From the NCBI GenBank assembly GCA_964423865.1, contig CAYRGN010000017.1:1-64000 (forward strand): a DNA stretch of 64,000 bases. The letters are read 5' to 3'. Below the pieces are notes generated by a model. The model saw only the letters and a program-made list of their open reading frames with translations. It was not told where the DNA came from and made no database searches. Made by a program: the position numbers and the translations under genes. Positions 16,569 through 25,786 of the stretch are shown in pieces; positions within the stretch are counted from its first letter, which is position 1; each line of letters starts with the position of its first letter. The stretch comes from Leadbetterella sp964423865. Its GTDB lineage: Bacteria; Bacteroidota; Bacteroidia; Cytophagales; Spirosomataceae.

Positions 16569-17342
16569 TTACGCTATGTCATTCGCTTTTTTAATATAAA
16601 GCTCCAGCGCCCCCACCATTGACGGCGCGTTGGGCAGGGGTGCTTCGATATCAAGGGTAAGCCCGAGGTCGCGTATGGCTTTCGCGGTGGTCGGACCGAA
16701 CGCGGCCAGGCGGGTATTGTTTTGCTGCCAGTGCGGGAAGTTGTGCATCAGGGAATGCACGCCCGAAGGACTGAAAAAGCAGATGATATCGTAAAATACT
16801 TCCGTCAGGTCAGAAAGGTCGGCCGGAACAGTCTCATAGGTAATGGCCTCGGTGAGCGAAATACCGTGCTTCCGCATCAGGTCCGGTATGGCATTGTTCC
16901 GAATGTCGGAGCAGGGAAAAAGAAACTTCTCGTTTTTGTTTTTAAGAATGAAAGGCTCCAGGTCAGCAGCAGTCTTATTGCCCGAAAAAATCTTCCTTTT
17001 CCGGATAGTGATATACTTCTGGAGGTAATTAGCCGTTTGTTCCGTGATACACAAATACTTCATATCTATCGGAATTTCCACCCGTAACTCCTCGCACATT
17101 TTGAAGAAGTGATCTATCGCATGCCTGCTGGTAAATATAATAGCGGTATGGGCTAAAATATCGATTTTCTGCTTTCTGAACTCCCTGTGATCTACTTTAC
17201 GGACATCAATAAAGTTTCTGAAATCCACCTTGATCTTATAGCGGTCGGTCAGATCAGAATAAGTAAGTGATTTTTCGCCTGGATTGTCTAATGTGATTAA
17301 GATACTCTCTACCTTCCTCAAACGTTCGTCATTTTCTGTCAT
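16569..17342 (-). CDS. hemD: Uroporphyrinogen-III synthase family protein
   Basis: 257 residues with the two-lobe HemD fold: segments such as IIFTSRHAIDHFF (lobe 1) and ICFFSPSGVHSLM with a following AAFGPTTAKAIRDLGL (lobe 2) match the family's conserved turn motifs. The enzyme cyclises hydroxymethylbilane to uroporphyrinogen III in heme synthesis. Other hem genes are not adjacent. The upstream DUF4271 gene (42-base gap, same strand) is a frequent neighbour in Bacteroidota. HemD sequences are poorly conserved, so the family is well supported but activity is inferred. Confidence 0.85.
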   Translation of the reverse strand: MTENDERLRKVESILITLDNPGEKSLTYSDLTDRYKIKVDFRNFIDVRKVDHREFRKQKIDILAHTAIIFTSRHAIDHFFKMCEELRVEIPIDMKYLCITEQTANYLQKYITIRKRKIFSGNKTAADLEPFILKNKNEKFLFPCSDIRNNAIPDLMRKHGISLTEAITYETVPADLSDLTEVFYDIICFFSPSGVHSLMHNFPHWQQNNTRLAAFGPTTAKAIRDLGLTLDIEAPLPNAPSMVGALELYIKKANDIA

Positions 17343-17384
17343 CTTGCTTCAAACAAATACCTGAAATTGCTTTCAAATCAGCAC

Positions 17385-18551
17385 TTATAAGAAGAGAAAT
17401 CTCATTCCTAATATAATGGGAAGTGCTTCTGCGATGCAAAGATACGAAAACAAGTACAAAAACTTCACATTACTCTCCCGGTTTATCGTAAAATATATCA
17501 GTATACCTCTTCCGGAATAAAACGTGCAAAAAATCACAAACAGGTAATTTTCAACGTTTTCCGGAAAGGGAATAAAGGCATTATACATGAACAGAACGGT
17601 GAGCAGAAGCAGGGAATAAAAGAAAAGACTGCACTGGATAACCTTGAAATAATGCAGGTCGGTCACCTTTCCCAAATTAAATAATTTCCCTATAATGCTA
17701 AGGAAAAAAAATCTCAGGAGAAAGACAATCAGCACCAGGGGACACAGTTTCAAAAAATTAATCACATGCACGCTTACCGAATTTCCCGACTGGAAAATAT
17801 ACCCCTCTTCCATTATAGAAATTCCGCCGAACTGCAGCATTAAAATGAAAAAGCCCACCACCACGCTCAGCAGAATCACAAAAAAAACACTGGGCCTGTC
17901 AAGGGGCTTACCAATCACAAAAAGATCATCTTTGGCCCGGGTAGAGAATACACCACGGAGGGAATAGTATTTCCCATACACCCGGAAGTAATTGTTCGAG
18001 ACAAAGCTCATGACAATGAGGCTCAGCACAAAAGCCACCGCTACACCGCTGTTAAAATGGGAAACCGAACGTGGAGTAAACCTGACCACCTCACGTACAG
18101 ACGTTTTCTCTTCTACGGATACCCCGGCCGAACTGCCCGAAGGAAACCCGATATACGCGGTAACGGAAGCGGGAGAAGAAGCCGTAAAAAGCGTCAACCG
18201 CAGGCTGTCTGTCCGGTATACTTTTCTCAGGCTGTCCAGGTCATACACCACCCATTCCGGCTTTTTTGAAACACGATCCAGGGCGTTATTCATAAAGATA
18301 TTGGCGGCCTTAGGCGGCGTCTTAAGGAGCAGAAACGCGTGAGGAAAACGGGAGAGATCGAGGGGCAGCGTAAATGCCTGAAACTCCTTTTCCGGATTCA
18401 ACCGGAACGGCACATACACTTCTTCTTCCTGGTCATACATCAGCCATTCGTGCGTAAGGTAATGCACCGGGCGGTAATTTCCGTGCCGGTCAGCCGCCTT
18501 CGCCCCGGTAAGGATCACACTAAAGAAAAGAAAAGAAAGAAGGTGCTTCAC
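17385..18551 (-). CDS. DUF4271 domain-containing membrane protein
   Basis: 388 residues. There is a signal peptide (about 1-19), an extracytoplasmic domain (about 20-165) with a basic, Ser/Thr-rich end, then a membrane domain with about six helices (about 168-388) that corresponds to DUF4271. Function is unknown; the family is restricted to Bacteroidota. It probably forms a transcription unit with hemD. A -7 element (TAATTTTG) precedes the gene. It is divergent from the lamin-tail gene. Confidence 0.8.
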   Translation of the reverse strand: MKHLLSFLFFSVILTGAKAADRHGNYRPVHYLTHEWLMYDQEEEVYVPFRLNPEKEFQAFTLPLDLSRFPHAFLLLKTPPKAANIFMNNALDRVSKKPEWVVYDLDSLRKVYRTDSLRLTLFTASSPASVTAYIGFPSGSSAGVSVEEKTSVREVVRFTPRSVSHFNSGVAVAFVLSLIVMSFVSNNYFRVYGKYYSLRGVFSTRAKDDLFVIGKPLDRPSVFFVILLSVVVGFFILMLQFGGISIMEEGYIFQSGNSVSVHVINFLKLCPLVLIVFLLRFFFLSIIGKLFNLGKVTDLHYFKVIQCSLFFYSLLLLTVLFMYNAFIPFPENVENYLFVIFCTFYSGRGILIYFTINRESNVKFLYLFSYLCIAEALPIILGMRFLFL

Positions 18552-18568
18552 CCAGAGTACATTTTTTG

Positions 18569-18576
18569 CAAAATTA
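18569..18576 (-). promoter_or_regulatory. Predicted -7 promoter element of the DUF4271-hemD unit
   Basis: Minus strand TAATTTTG, 17 bases before the ATG at 18551. No clear -33 TTTG is present. Confidence 0.4.
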
Positions 18577-18649
18577 ATGAAAAAGTTAATACATCATAAT
18601 AGTAGGCCGAAGTCTGGAAAGGCTCTTCCGAAAAGTAGCTTTTTCAAAA

Positions 18650-18703
18650 AAAAGGTGTAACTTCGTGAATCAAAAAAGATTCACACATGAAATTACACCT
18701 TTT
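18650..18703. promoter_or_regulatory. Nested dyad around the start of the lamin-tail gene
   Basis: Outer arms AAAAGGTGTAA (18650-18660) and TTACACCTTTT (18693-18703) are perfect complements, and inner arms GTGAATC (18665-18671) and GATTCAC (18678-18684) form a second stem. The ATG (18687) lies between inner and outer right arms. A -7-like TAACTTCG (18658-18665) lies within the left half. Confidence 0.75.
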
Positions 18704-20324
18704 CCTTCTCTTTTTTATGGCCTGTGGCACCCTTAATGCGCAAGCCGTGATCATCACCGAAATTTTTGCCGACCCCACCCCCTCCCGGGGCCTTCCCGAA
18801 AGAGAATACCTGGAGATACTAAACCGCTCTTCCGAACGCATTACCCTGAGCGGTTATACCCTGACTTACGGTACTGTGCGGACCGTTTTCCCGGCTTCTT
18901 TCATTGACCCGGGCGAATACGTGACGGTGTGCCGAAATCCCTATGTGGCGGAGTTTTCCCCCTATGGAAAAGTCATCGGCCTGTCCTCCTTTTCCCTCCT
19001 GAATAACGGGAATACCCTGGTGCTTTCCGATCCGGCTGGCAGAGAAATACACCGGGTGAGCTACTCCTCTTCCTGGTACGTCCCGGGCCGCTCCGAAGGC
19101 TATAGCCTTGAAATGATAGATCCCGGATACCCCTGCCGGGGAAAGGACAACTGGACTTCCACCCTTCATGCCTCGGGAGGCACCCCGGGGCAACCCAATT
19201 CGGTGGCCGGCCACCTCCCCGACACTTCCCCTCCTGCACTTCTCCGCTACGACCTCCGGGAAAACCAAATAGTGCTTGCATTTGACGAAGTGCTTGCCGA
19301 AAGTTTTGCGGAAAACATGCACCACTACGAAGTGATTCAACCCGGAATAAAGGTGAAAAGCACCGCGTTCGCCGATGAAACCCGGGAGGCGGTGACACTT
19401 ACGCTGGAGGGTTCAGTACCCGCCTACCTGGAACTGCGCGTGTACGCTCCGACCGACTGCTCGGGAAATGCGGGCGACGACATCACCCTGGTTTTTGAAG
19501 ACCTTCTTGAGCCCCTTCCCGGTGAGATTGCCCTGTCGGAAATCCTCTTTAACCCTCCACCGGGAGGAGATGATTTTGTAGAAATCCACAACACCACCGG
19601 CCAACGTTTCAACCTGAAAAACTGGCAGCTGGCCCGCCTGAATGCCGCCGGGGAAGTGAGCGGACATGTGCCACTCACCACCACCTATACCCTACTGCCC
19701 CCGAACGGATGGCTGGCTTTCACCCGCAACCGCGCTTTCCTGAAACAGCATTATCCGGTCGCCGGCGATATCCTTGAAATTCCCGCTCTCCCCGCTTACG
19801 CCAATGACGGCGGCACCGTATTGCTTCTGAAACCCGACAGCACCGTGTTTGACCGCTTCACCTATTCCGAGAAAATGCACGCTTCCCTCATCCATCAGCC
19901 CAAAGGAGTTTCCCTGGAAAACGTATTTTCAGAAACGCAGGAATGGACTTCCGCCTCTTCCGACGCGGGGTACGCTACCCCTGGCGCACCAAACTCCCAG
20001 GCCCATCACGAAAATGGCCGCAACCGGTTCGAAGCGGAACCACGGGTCTTCCACCCCGATTCAGACACGCCCCTCACCTGGCTGACCTACCGGCATCCCG
20101 GCGGGGAAGCCTATGCGGCCATCACCATACTGGACCGCCACGGACGCCGCGTACGTGTTCTCGCCCGCAATCACCTGCTGGGAACTACCGGGAAAATAGC
20201 CTGGGACGGTACGGACGAGAAAGGGCTGGTGCTGGCACCGGGGTATTATGCCTTCGTCATACAGGTCGCCTCCGGGGGGCGAGAAAAGACCTATTACGCA
20301 AAAGCCGTAATTGGACAGAGATAA
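18687..20324 (+). CDS. Lamin-tail-domain surface protein, probable type IX secretion cargo
   Basis: 545 residues. A signal peptide (about 1-20, ending TLNAQ) leads to a first lamin-tail domain (about 20-150, IITEIFADPTPSRG...EYLEILNRS), an intervening Ig-like region (155-270), a second lamin-tail domain (about 275-420, IALSEILFNPPPGGDDFVEI) and a C-terminal FlgD/gliding-C-terminal-like beta domain (about 445-545, with WDGTDEKG and APGYYAFVI). Such layouts are typical of secreted or surface proteins in Bacteroidota, and the C-terminal domain resembles type IX sorting domains, which would fit the adjacent gld cluster. Its ligand or activity is unknown. Confidence 0.8.
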   Translation: MKLHLFLLFFMACGTLNAQAVIITEIFADPTPSRGLPEREYLEILNRSSERITLSGYTLTYGTVRTVFPASFIDPGEYVTVCRNPYVAEFSPYGKVIGLSSFSLLNNGNTLVLSDPAGREIHRVSYSSSWYVPGRSEGYSLEMIDPGYPCRGKDNWTSTLHASGGTPGQPNSVAGHLPDTSPPALLRYDLRENQIVLAFDEVLAESFAENMHHYEVIQPGIKVKSTAFADETREAVTLTLEGSVPAYLELRVYAPTDCSGNAGDDITLVFEDLLEPLPGEIALSEILFNPPPGGDDFVEIHNTTGQRFNLKNWQLARLNAAGEVSGHVPLTTTYTLLPPNGWLAFTRNRAFLKQHYPVAGDILEIPALPAYANDGGTVLLLKPDSTVFDRFTYSEKMHASLIHQPKGVSLENVFSETQEWTSASSDAGYATPGAPNSQAHHENGRNRFEAEPRVFHPDSDTPLTWLTYRHPGGEAYAAITILDRHGRRVRVLARNHLLGTTGKIAWDGTDEKGLVLAPGYYAFVIQVASGGREKTYYAKAVIGQR

Positions 20325-20436
20325 ATTAAACCCTCCTGGTAAGCCTTTTGATCCTCTTCCTAAGAAAAATATGGCCTGTACCGAAGTATTTTCAGGAATT
20401 ACCTCCTATTTTTAAAACTCAAAAAAAGAAACGCGA

Positions 20437-21996
20437 ATGTCACCTTTTGTTTTACTGCTGGACTGGGACGGGTTTGAAAAAGATAAATACGTTCACACCA
20501 TACTTGAGGACAATCTCCTTCCCAATTACCTAGAAAAATGCAGCTGGTTTGCCGGGAGGAACCGGCAGAACCGGAGAATTAAAATTACCGGCGCCATACG
20601 GATGAAGCACGAAGACACGGAGTTTTTCTTCACCTACCTGCAGGTGCGGTATTCCAACAACGAAACGGAATCCTACCTTTTCCCCGTTTCATTTGTAGAA
20701 GACCAGATGGAGAATATACCGGAAGACGCCTGTATTTCCCGCGCTACCCTCGATGAGAAGGAAGGGTACCTGGTAGATGCCGTATTTGACCCCGCGTTTC
20801 GCCTGGCCGTCTTTAAGAGCCTCCTGGGGTCAGCCACTACGGTACAGAAAAATGAACAGGTGCTGGAGTTTGAGCGGGGAAGCGGGCTACAGGAAGAAAG
20901 CGACCTGGAAAGCTCTTTTATAGAGATCGACGGCAACAATACCGCTTTCGTTTTTAATAATAAGTATTTCTTTAAACTCTACCGTACGCTTCACAAGGGC
21001 ATCAACCCTGAAATCGAGTCGCTCCGGTTTTTCTCCAGGAACGAAAAATTCAGCAGTTACCCGAACTACTGCGGCAGTATCAACCTTACCGAAGACCAGA
21101 TTCCCCTCTACACTTTCGGGGTGATGACGGAATACATCGCGGAATCGAAAGACAACTGGTCATTAACGGGCGATTACCTCAACGACTTCATTGACGGACT
21201 TACCGACGGCAACTTCCAGGTGAGGGAACAGGTTTTTGTGAAAGTAGCCCAGCTGGGGTCAAAGACCGCGGTCATGCATGACGCCCTTTTTGACCCCAGC
21301 ACGGAAGAGGCCTTCCGCCCTGAACAGATCAACCGGTCTTACCGTACCGAAGTGCACCGAAAGTTAGAGGAAGACCTCGACAGGCAATACGATACCCTGA
21401 TCGAAAAATACATGGATCTCGATGAGCAGACCCAAACCCTGGCCTGGCAGTTTATGGAAGCCAAAGACAAGATCCTGAACTTTATTGACCAGATTCTCAC
21501 CCGGGTATTCAATTCTCTGAGAATACGGATACACGGCGACTTTCACCTGAGGCAAATCCTGGTCAACGGCAAGGGCATACATGTGATAGATTTTGAAGGA
21601 GAACCCAACACTCCTATCAGCAACCGGATCACGAAACACAGTCCGCTAAAAGACGTGGCCTCCATGATCCGATCTTATCACTATGCCGTTTCCGCCAAAC
21701 TGTATAACAGTGAGCAAACCCAGATGATCCCGGAAAAAGACCTGCTGCGGGCTTCCGACCGGTGGTACAAACTCATGCGCGATACCTTCCTGGAAGAGTA
21801 CCTGACGTATTTCGGGCCGCACCATACCCTGTTGAAAAACAACAACGAAGTGAACTACCTGTTGCAGTTTCATTTGCTGGAAAAAGCCATACAAGAACTG
21901 GGTTTCGAAATCCGGAACCGACCCACCTGGATCAAGATCCCGCTCAAGGGTATCCTGGATGTGGTGCGGGAGATTGAAAAACTGCGAACGGTCTGA
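20437..21996 (+). CDS. Maltokinase (trehalose synthase-associated kinase)
   Basis: 519 residues. ATP-dependent phosphorylation of maltose to maltose 1-phosphate. The N-terminal cap (about 1-120) is followed by an aminoglycoside-phosphotransferase-like kinase fold with the catalytic loop HGDFHLRQ (starting at 366) and the metal-binding DFEGEP near residue 386. The ATP-contacting segment FVFNNKYFFKLYR lies near residue 175. Maltokinases normally appear beside or fused to trehalose synthase (TreS) and feed GlgE. Here no treS, glgE or glgB is present and the gene stands alone before a two-component pair. Confidence 0.88.
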   Translation: MSPFVLLLDWDGFEKDKYVHTILEDNLLPNYLEKCSWFAGRNRQNRRIKITGAIRMKHEDTEFFFTYLQVRYSNNETESYLFPVSFVEDQMENIPEDACISRATLDEKEGYLVDAVFDPAFRLAVFKSLLGSATTVQKNEQVLEFERGSGLQEESDLESSFIEIDGNNTAFVFNNKYFFKLYRTLHKGINPEIESLRFFSRNEKFSSYPNYCGSINLTEDQIPLYTFGVMTEYIAESKDNWSLTGDYLNDFIDGLTDGNFQVREQVFVKVAQLGSKTAVMHDALFDPSTEEAFRPEQINRSYRTEVHRKLEEDLDRQYDTLIEKYMDLDEQTQTLAWQFMEAKDKILNFIDQILTRVFNSLRIRIHGDFHLRQILVNGKGIHVIDFEGEPNTPISNRITKHSPLKDVASMIRSYHYAVSAKLYNSEQTQMIPEKDLLRASDRWYKLMRDTFLEEYLTYFGPHHTLLKNNNEVNYLLQFHLLEKAIQELGFEIRNRPTWIKIPLKGILDVVREIEKLRTV

Positions 21997-22073
21997 GACT
22001 GAAATTTAATACTCGCTTAACATGAAAACGGACCGCGTCATATAATTTTGCAGTTGAAAACGTCCAATAGCGT

Positions 22074-22748
22074 ATGAACGGTAAAATCCTGGTCATTGAT
22101 GATGACGAAGATATCCTGGAGCTGCTCACCTACAATCTGGAAAAGGAAAATTACGAGGTGCGGTCGGCCAATAACGGCCTGAAAGGCGTGGAAGTGGCCC
22201 GCCAGTTCCAACCCGACATTATCCTGATCGATATTATGATGCCGGTGATGGATGGTATACAAGCCGGCAAAGCCATCAAAAATGAGCTGAAAAACACCCA
22301 TCTGATCTACCTGACCGCCCGCGCAGAAGAATACTCCGAAGTGGCGGCCTTCGAAGCCGGGGCCGATGATTACATCACCAAGCCCATTAAACCCCGGGCC
22401 CTGCTCAGCCGTATCCAGGCCTGGTTCAGGAAGGAAACCGAAAAAAATACCGACAGCCAGATCCTGGAAATTGCAGGCCTGACCATCAACAAGGAAAATT
22501 ATTCGGTAACCCGGGAAGACGGCAGCGTAAAGATTCTGCCTAAAAAGGAATTTGAAATCCTATACCACCTCGCCTCCCACCCCAACAAGGTACAAAGCCG
22601 GGAATCCCTGCTCCAGAAGATATGGGGAGCAGATATTTTCGTGGTTGAACGCACCATTGACGTACACATCCGTAAAGTCAGGGAGAAGATCGGGGAAAAA
22701 TATATCGGCACTTTAAAAGGCGTGGGATATATGTTTACTACCGAATAA
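22074..22748 (+). CDS. Response regulator, OmpR/PhoB family
   Basis: 224 residues. The receiver domain (1-120) has Asp9-Asp10-Asp11, phosphoacceptor Asp53 (IIMLIDIMMP-type context) and a Lys near 103 (ITKPIKP). The winged-helix DNA-binding domain (about 130-224) contains the REDGSVKILPKKEFEIL and VHIRKVREKIG segments. It pairs with the kinase 32 bases downstream. The arrangement and sequence resemble PhoB/PhoR-type phosphate sensing in Bacteroidota, but no phosphate gene is nearby, so the stimulus is unassigned. Confidence 0.95.
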   Translation: MNGKILVIDDDEDILELLTYNLEKENYEVRSANNGLKGVEVARQFQPDIILIDIMMPVMDGIQAGKAIKNELKNTHLIYLTARAEEYSEVAAFEAGADDYITKPIKPRALLSRIQAWFRKETEKNTDSQILEIAGLTINKENYSVTREDGSVKILPKKEFEILYHLASHPNKVQSRESLLQKIWGADIFVVERTIDVHIRKVREKIGEKYIGTLKGVGYMFTTE

Positions 22749-22780
22749 TGCAGATCTTTGGCGAGTAAAAGGTAAAATAT

Positions 22781-23848
22781 ATGTTGCTGTCTCCCCGCTG
22801 GGTCTCCTTCCTGATCGCGGTGCTGATTACCGCCATTACCCTGACCTTCCTCAGTTTTGTGCCGGGAGTAAAGGGACCCATGTACTTTGTAACAGGAGCC
22901 AGCACCTTTCTTTCCTCCTTTATATTGATTTTCTATGTGATTGACCTCCTTGTTTTCCAGGAAATCAATCAGATCTATAAATCACTGCGAAGTCTGAAAA
23001 TCAACGATTTTAATATCCCCAGAAAATCCCTTATCCGAAGTGTCAACCCCCTCAAAAAACTAAACCGGGAAATTTCCATCTACGCCACCAGGAAAGAGGA
23101 GGAAATCGACGCCCTCCGGAAAATGGAAGCCTTTCGCCGGGAGTTTATCGCAGACGTTTCCCATGACCTGAAAACCCCCATCTTTGCCGCTCAGGGCTTT
23201 ATTCATACGCTTTTAGACGGAGCGGTGGAAGACCCGGAAGTATCCCGGAAATTTCTCCGTAAAGCGGCGAAATCGCTCGACGGACTGGAAATACTTGTTC
23301 AGGATATCCTGGTACTTACCCAGGTGGAATCCGGTGAAATAAAAATGCAGTTTGAGCGGGTGAACATCGTAGAGGTGATTGAAGAGATTTTTGACCAGTT
23401 GGAGAAGAAAGCGGCGCAACGGAATATCCGGCTTTTCATTAAACCCAAAGGACTGAAAGCCGCCAAGGTACTGGCCGACCGACTAAGAATCAGCCAGGTA
23501 CTGAGTAATCTTATCACCAACGCCATCAAATACGGCCATGACGGCGGAAAAGTAACCGTGGAAATCAGCCAGGAAAATAAAAAAGTGAAGATACAGGTGG
23601 CCGACGACGGCATCGGCATTCCCGCCGAACATCTGCCCCGGATCTTTGAACGCTTTTACCGGGTAGACAAAAGCCGGTCGCGGGCGGTAAGCGGTACCGG
23701 ACTGGGACTGGCCATTGTAAAGCACATTTTAAATGCCCATAACACCACCATAGAAGTGACATCGAAAGTAAACCAAGGCACCGTCTTTTCTTTTATCCTG
23801 GCTCAGCCACCTGAAGATTTATTGCCCGAAACTCTCCACTGGCGGTAA
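22781..23848 (+). CDS. Sensor histidine kinase, PhoR-like
   Basis: 355 residues. Two membrane helices (about 8-28 and 35-58) have almost no periplasmic loop, followed by a linker (60-115), a HisKA domain with phosphoacceptor His128 (FIADVSHDLKTPI) and HATPase_c with the N box (NLITNAIKYG), G1 (VADDGIGIP), F box (IFERFYRVDKSRSR) and G2 (GTGLGLAIVKH). Partner of the response regulator upstream, same transcript. The very short loop suggests sensing within the membrane or through another protein. Confidence 0.95.
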   Translation: MLLSPRWVSFLIAVLITAITLTFLSFVPGVKGPMYFVTGASTFLSSFILIFYVIDLLVFQEINQIYKSLRSLKINDFNIPRKSLIRSVNPLKKLNREISIYATRKEEEIDALRKMEAFRREFIADVSHDLKTPIFAAQGFIHTLLDGAVEDPEVSRKFLRKAAKSLDGLEILVQDILVLTQVESGEIKMQFERVNIVEVIEEIFDQLEKKAAQRNIRLFIKPKGLKAAKVLADRLRISQVLSNLITNAIKYGHDGGKVTVEISQENKKVKIQVADDGIGIPAEHLPRIFERFYRVDKSRSRAVSGTGLGLAIVKHILNAHNTTIEVTSKVNQGTVFSFILAQPPEDLLPETLHWR

Positions 23849-23878
23849 AAAAACAGGAGCCGGGTTTCTTTCCGGGTC

Positions 23879-23908
23879 TTGATTTCAGGCATCTAACCCG
23901 TATCTTTG
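23879..23908 (+). promoter_or_regulatory. Predicted promoter of the RluA-family gene
   Basis: TTG (23879-23881), 19 bases, TATCTTTG (23901-23908): a full match to the Bacteroidota -33/-7 layout. The predicted transcript start lies only about 8 bases before the proposed TTG start codon, so the mRNA would have almost no leader. Confidence 0.7.
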
Positions 23909-23922
23909 TACCAAAAAACGAT

Positions 23923-24675
23923 TTGGATCTAAGCCGATTTAAAAAAGCGCCCCGGAATATTGATTTCCAGGACCTCATCATTTTTGAAAACGAAAATTAT
24001 GTGGTCATCAATAAACCGCCCTTTGTACCTTCCCTGGATGAGCGTACCGCCGACCGCCACCTGAGTATCCTGAGGCTGGCACGGGAGCATTACGACGATA
24101 TCCAACTGTGTCACCGACTGGACAAGGAAACTTCCGGCGCCCTGGTACTGGCCAAAAATCCGGAGGCCTACCGCCACCTTTCCATGCAGTTTGAACACCG
24201 GGAAGTACAGAAAGAATACCACGCGGTGGTTAACGGTGTGCATGATTTCGACAGCGTATCGGTGTTCCTTCCCATCGCCATCATGAAAGACGGCACAGCA
24301 GTACGGATCGACCGCCAGCGTGGAAAGCTGGCCGAAACGGTATTCTTTACCCTCCGGAAATTCACCCGCCACACCCTGGTTCGCTGTGTGCCCATCACCG
24401 GCCGCATGCACCAGATCAGGGTACATCTCCAGTGCCTGAACGCACCCATTGTGTGTGACCCCACCTACAACGGCGACTATATCTTCCTTTCCCAGATCAA
24501 AAGAAAATTTAACCTGAAAAGTGAAACGGAAGAACTGCCCCTCATTAAACGTGTAGCTCTTCATGCCCACTCCATCCATTTCCGTGACCTGGACGAAAGC
24601 GTGCTAAGTATCACCGCACCTTACCCGAATGATTTTGACGTACTGGTGAACCAGCTGGTCAGATTTTCTTCCTGA
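23923..24675 (+). CDS. RluA-family RNA pseudouridine synthase
   Basis: 250 residues from a TTG start at 23923. The catalytic motif HRLDKETSG contains the essential Asp67, and RCVPITGRMHQIRVHL matches RluA's conserved motif III, so the fold and activity (uridine to pseudouridine in rRNA or tRNA) are well supported. There is no separate S4 domain. No ATG or GTG start fits: the conserved N-terminus begins at about residue 17, the frame is open upstream without a usable start, and the promoter sits immediately before the TTG. Its 3' end overlaps the convergent AI-2E exporter gene by 17 bases. Exact substrate unknown. Confidence 0.9.
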   Translation: MDLSRFKKAPRNIDFQDLIIFENENYVVINKPPFVPSLDERTADRHLSILRLAREHYDDIQLCHRLDKETSGALVLAKNPEAYRHLSMQFEHREVQKEYHAVVNGVHDFDSVSVFLPIAIMKDGTAVRIDRQRGKLAETVFFTLRKFTRHTLVRCVPITGRMHQIRVHLQCLNAPIVCDPTYNGDYIFLSQIKRKFNLKSETEELPLIKRVALHAHSIHFRDLDESVLSITAPYPNDFDVLVNQLVRFSS

Positions 24676-25786
24676 CGTTATCGTAAAAACCCCGGAAGCG
24701 GAAGTTCTTTTTGACGTGCCTCACATCTTCGTTTTCGGCATCGCCCAACAGGAAGCCCCAGGCGGCCATACGCGGACTGGCGTCAAAGATCACTTTCAGA
24801 ATGGCCGTAACCGGAAGGGCGAGGATCATTCCCCCTATACCCCATAGTTTCCCGAAAAGCAGTAAGGCCGTAATGGCTACCAATGCGTTAATGCTTACCT
24901 GGTTGCCCACCACATAGGGCGTAATGAAGTTCCCTTCCAAAAACTGCACCACCGCGAAAGACGCGGCGACGGCCAGGGCGGCCAGGTAAGAATCTTTGGT
25001 AATGAGGGCCACCAGAATGGGCAATGCAGACCCTATGGCTACGCCAATGTAAGGCAGTATGGCCAGAAAAGCGGCAAAGAAGCCGAAAAACAAAGCGTGT
25101 TCAATCCCAATCACATACAAAGCGGTGGAATTGAGTGTTCCGATAATCAGAATCACCAGCATCAACCCCATAATATATCCCCTCACCACGCTTTTCACCT
25201 TATTGATGGTAGCCACGATCTTATGCTTACTGGTATCTTTTAACCATTTAAAAACAAAGGTCTTCAGGAAATCACGATACATCAGCATCAGGAAGATGTA
25301 CAGCGGAAGAAGCGCCATACTCATCAGGAAATTGGAGGTGCCTCCAATGGTTGCACCCAGGAATTTCGACCCGCTTTTTACCGCATCGGAAATATGTTTC
25401 TGTCCTTCCGAGATCAGCTGTTCCTTGTTAATACCGAAATCACCAAGGAAACCGGCCAGATCTCCTACCCACTGGTTAAACCGGCTCTCTACCTGGGGAA
25501 AAAGGTCGTCTAGCCCTATCACCTGGGTATAGGCTGCGTAGATCAGACCCGCCGTAACCGCCATCATCAGCACAATACCGACCAGCACGGAAAGAATACG
25601 AGGTACTCCCTTAATTTCAAGGTAATTACACACCGGATACAGCAGAAAAGAAAAGAGGGCTGCCACCACAAACGGAACAATCACATCCTGCAGGATATAC
25701 GCGATATAGACAATAATGACGAGAGAAACGAGGGTTCCCGCCAGGCTCTTCGGAGAAGCTAATTTCTTAAATGTGTTCATCTTCAA
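24659..25786 (-). CDS. AI-2E/TqsA-family transporter (UPF0118)
   Basis: 375 residues, about eight membrane helices with the family's long central cytoplasmic or amphipathic region (about 85-150) and the conserved GxxxxxLPYIG stretch around residue 240. Members include the autoinducer-2 exporter TqsA and Na+(Li+)/H+ antiporters, so the substrate cannot be named. The start is ATG at 25786 or more likely 25780 (MNTFKKLASP); both overlap the tatC 3' end by up to 20 bases, indicating a shared transcript. Confidence 0.85.
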   Translation of the reverse strand: MKMNTFKKLASPKSLAGTLVSLVIIVYIAYILQDVIVPFVVAALFSFLLYPVCNYLEIKGVPRILSVLVGIVLMMAVTAGLIYAAYTQVIGLDDLFPQVESRFNQWVGDLAGFLGDFGINKEQLISEGQKHISDAVKSGSKFLGATIGGTSNFLMSMALLPLYIFLMLMYRDFLKTFVFKWLKDTSKHKIVATINKVKSVVRGYIMGLMLVILIIGTLNSTALYVIGIEHALFFGFFAAFLAILPYIGVAIGSALPILVALITKDSYLAALAVAASFAVVQFLEGNFITPYVVGNQVSINALVAITALLLFGKLWGIGGMILALPVTAILKVIFDASPRMAAWGFLLGDAENEDVRHVKKNFRFRGFYDNVRKKI

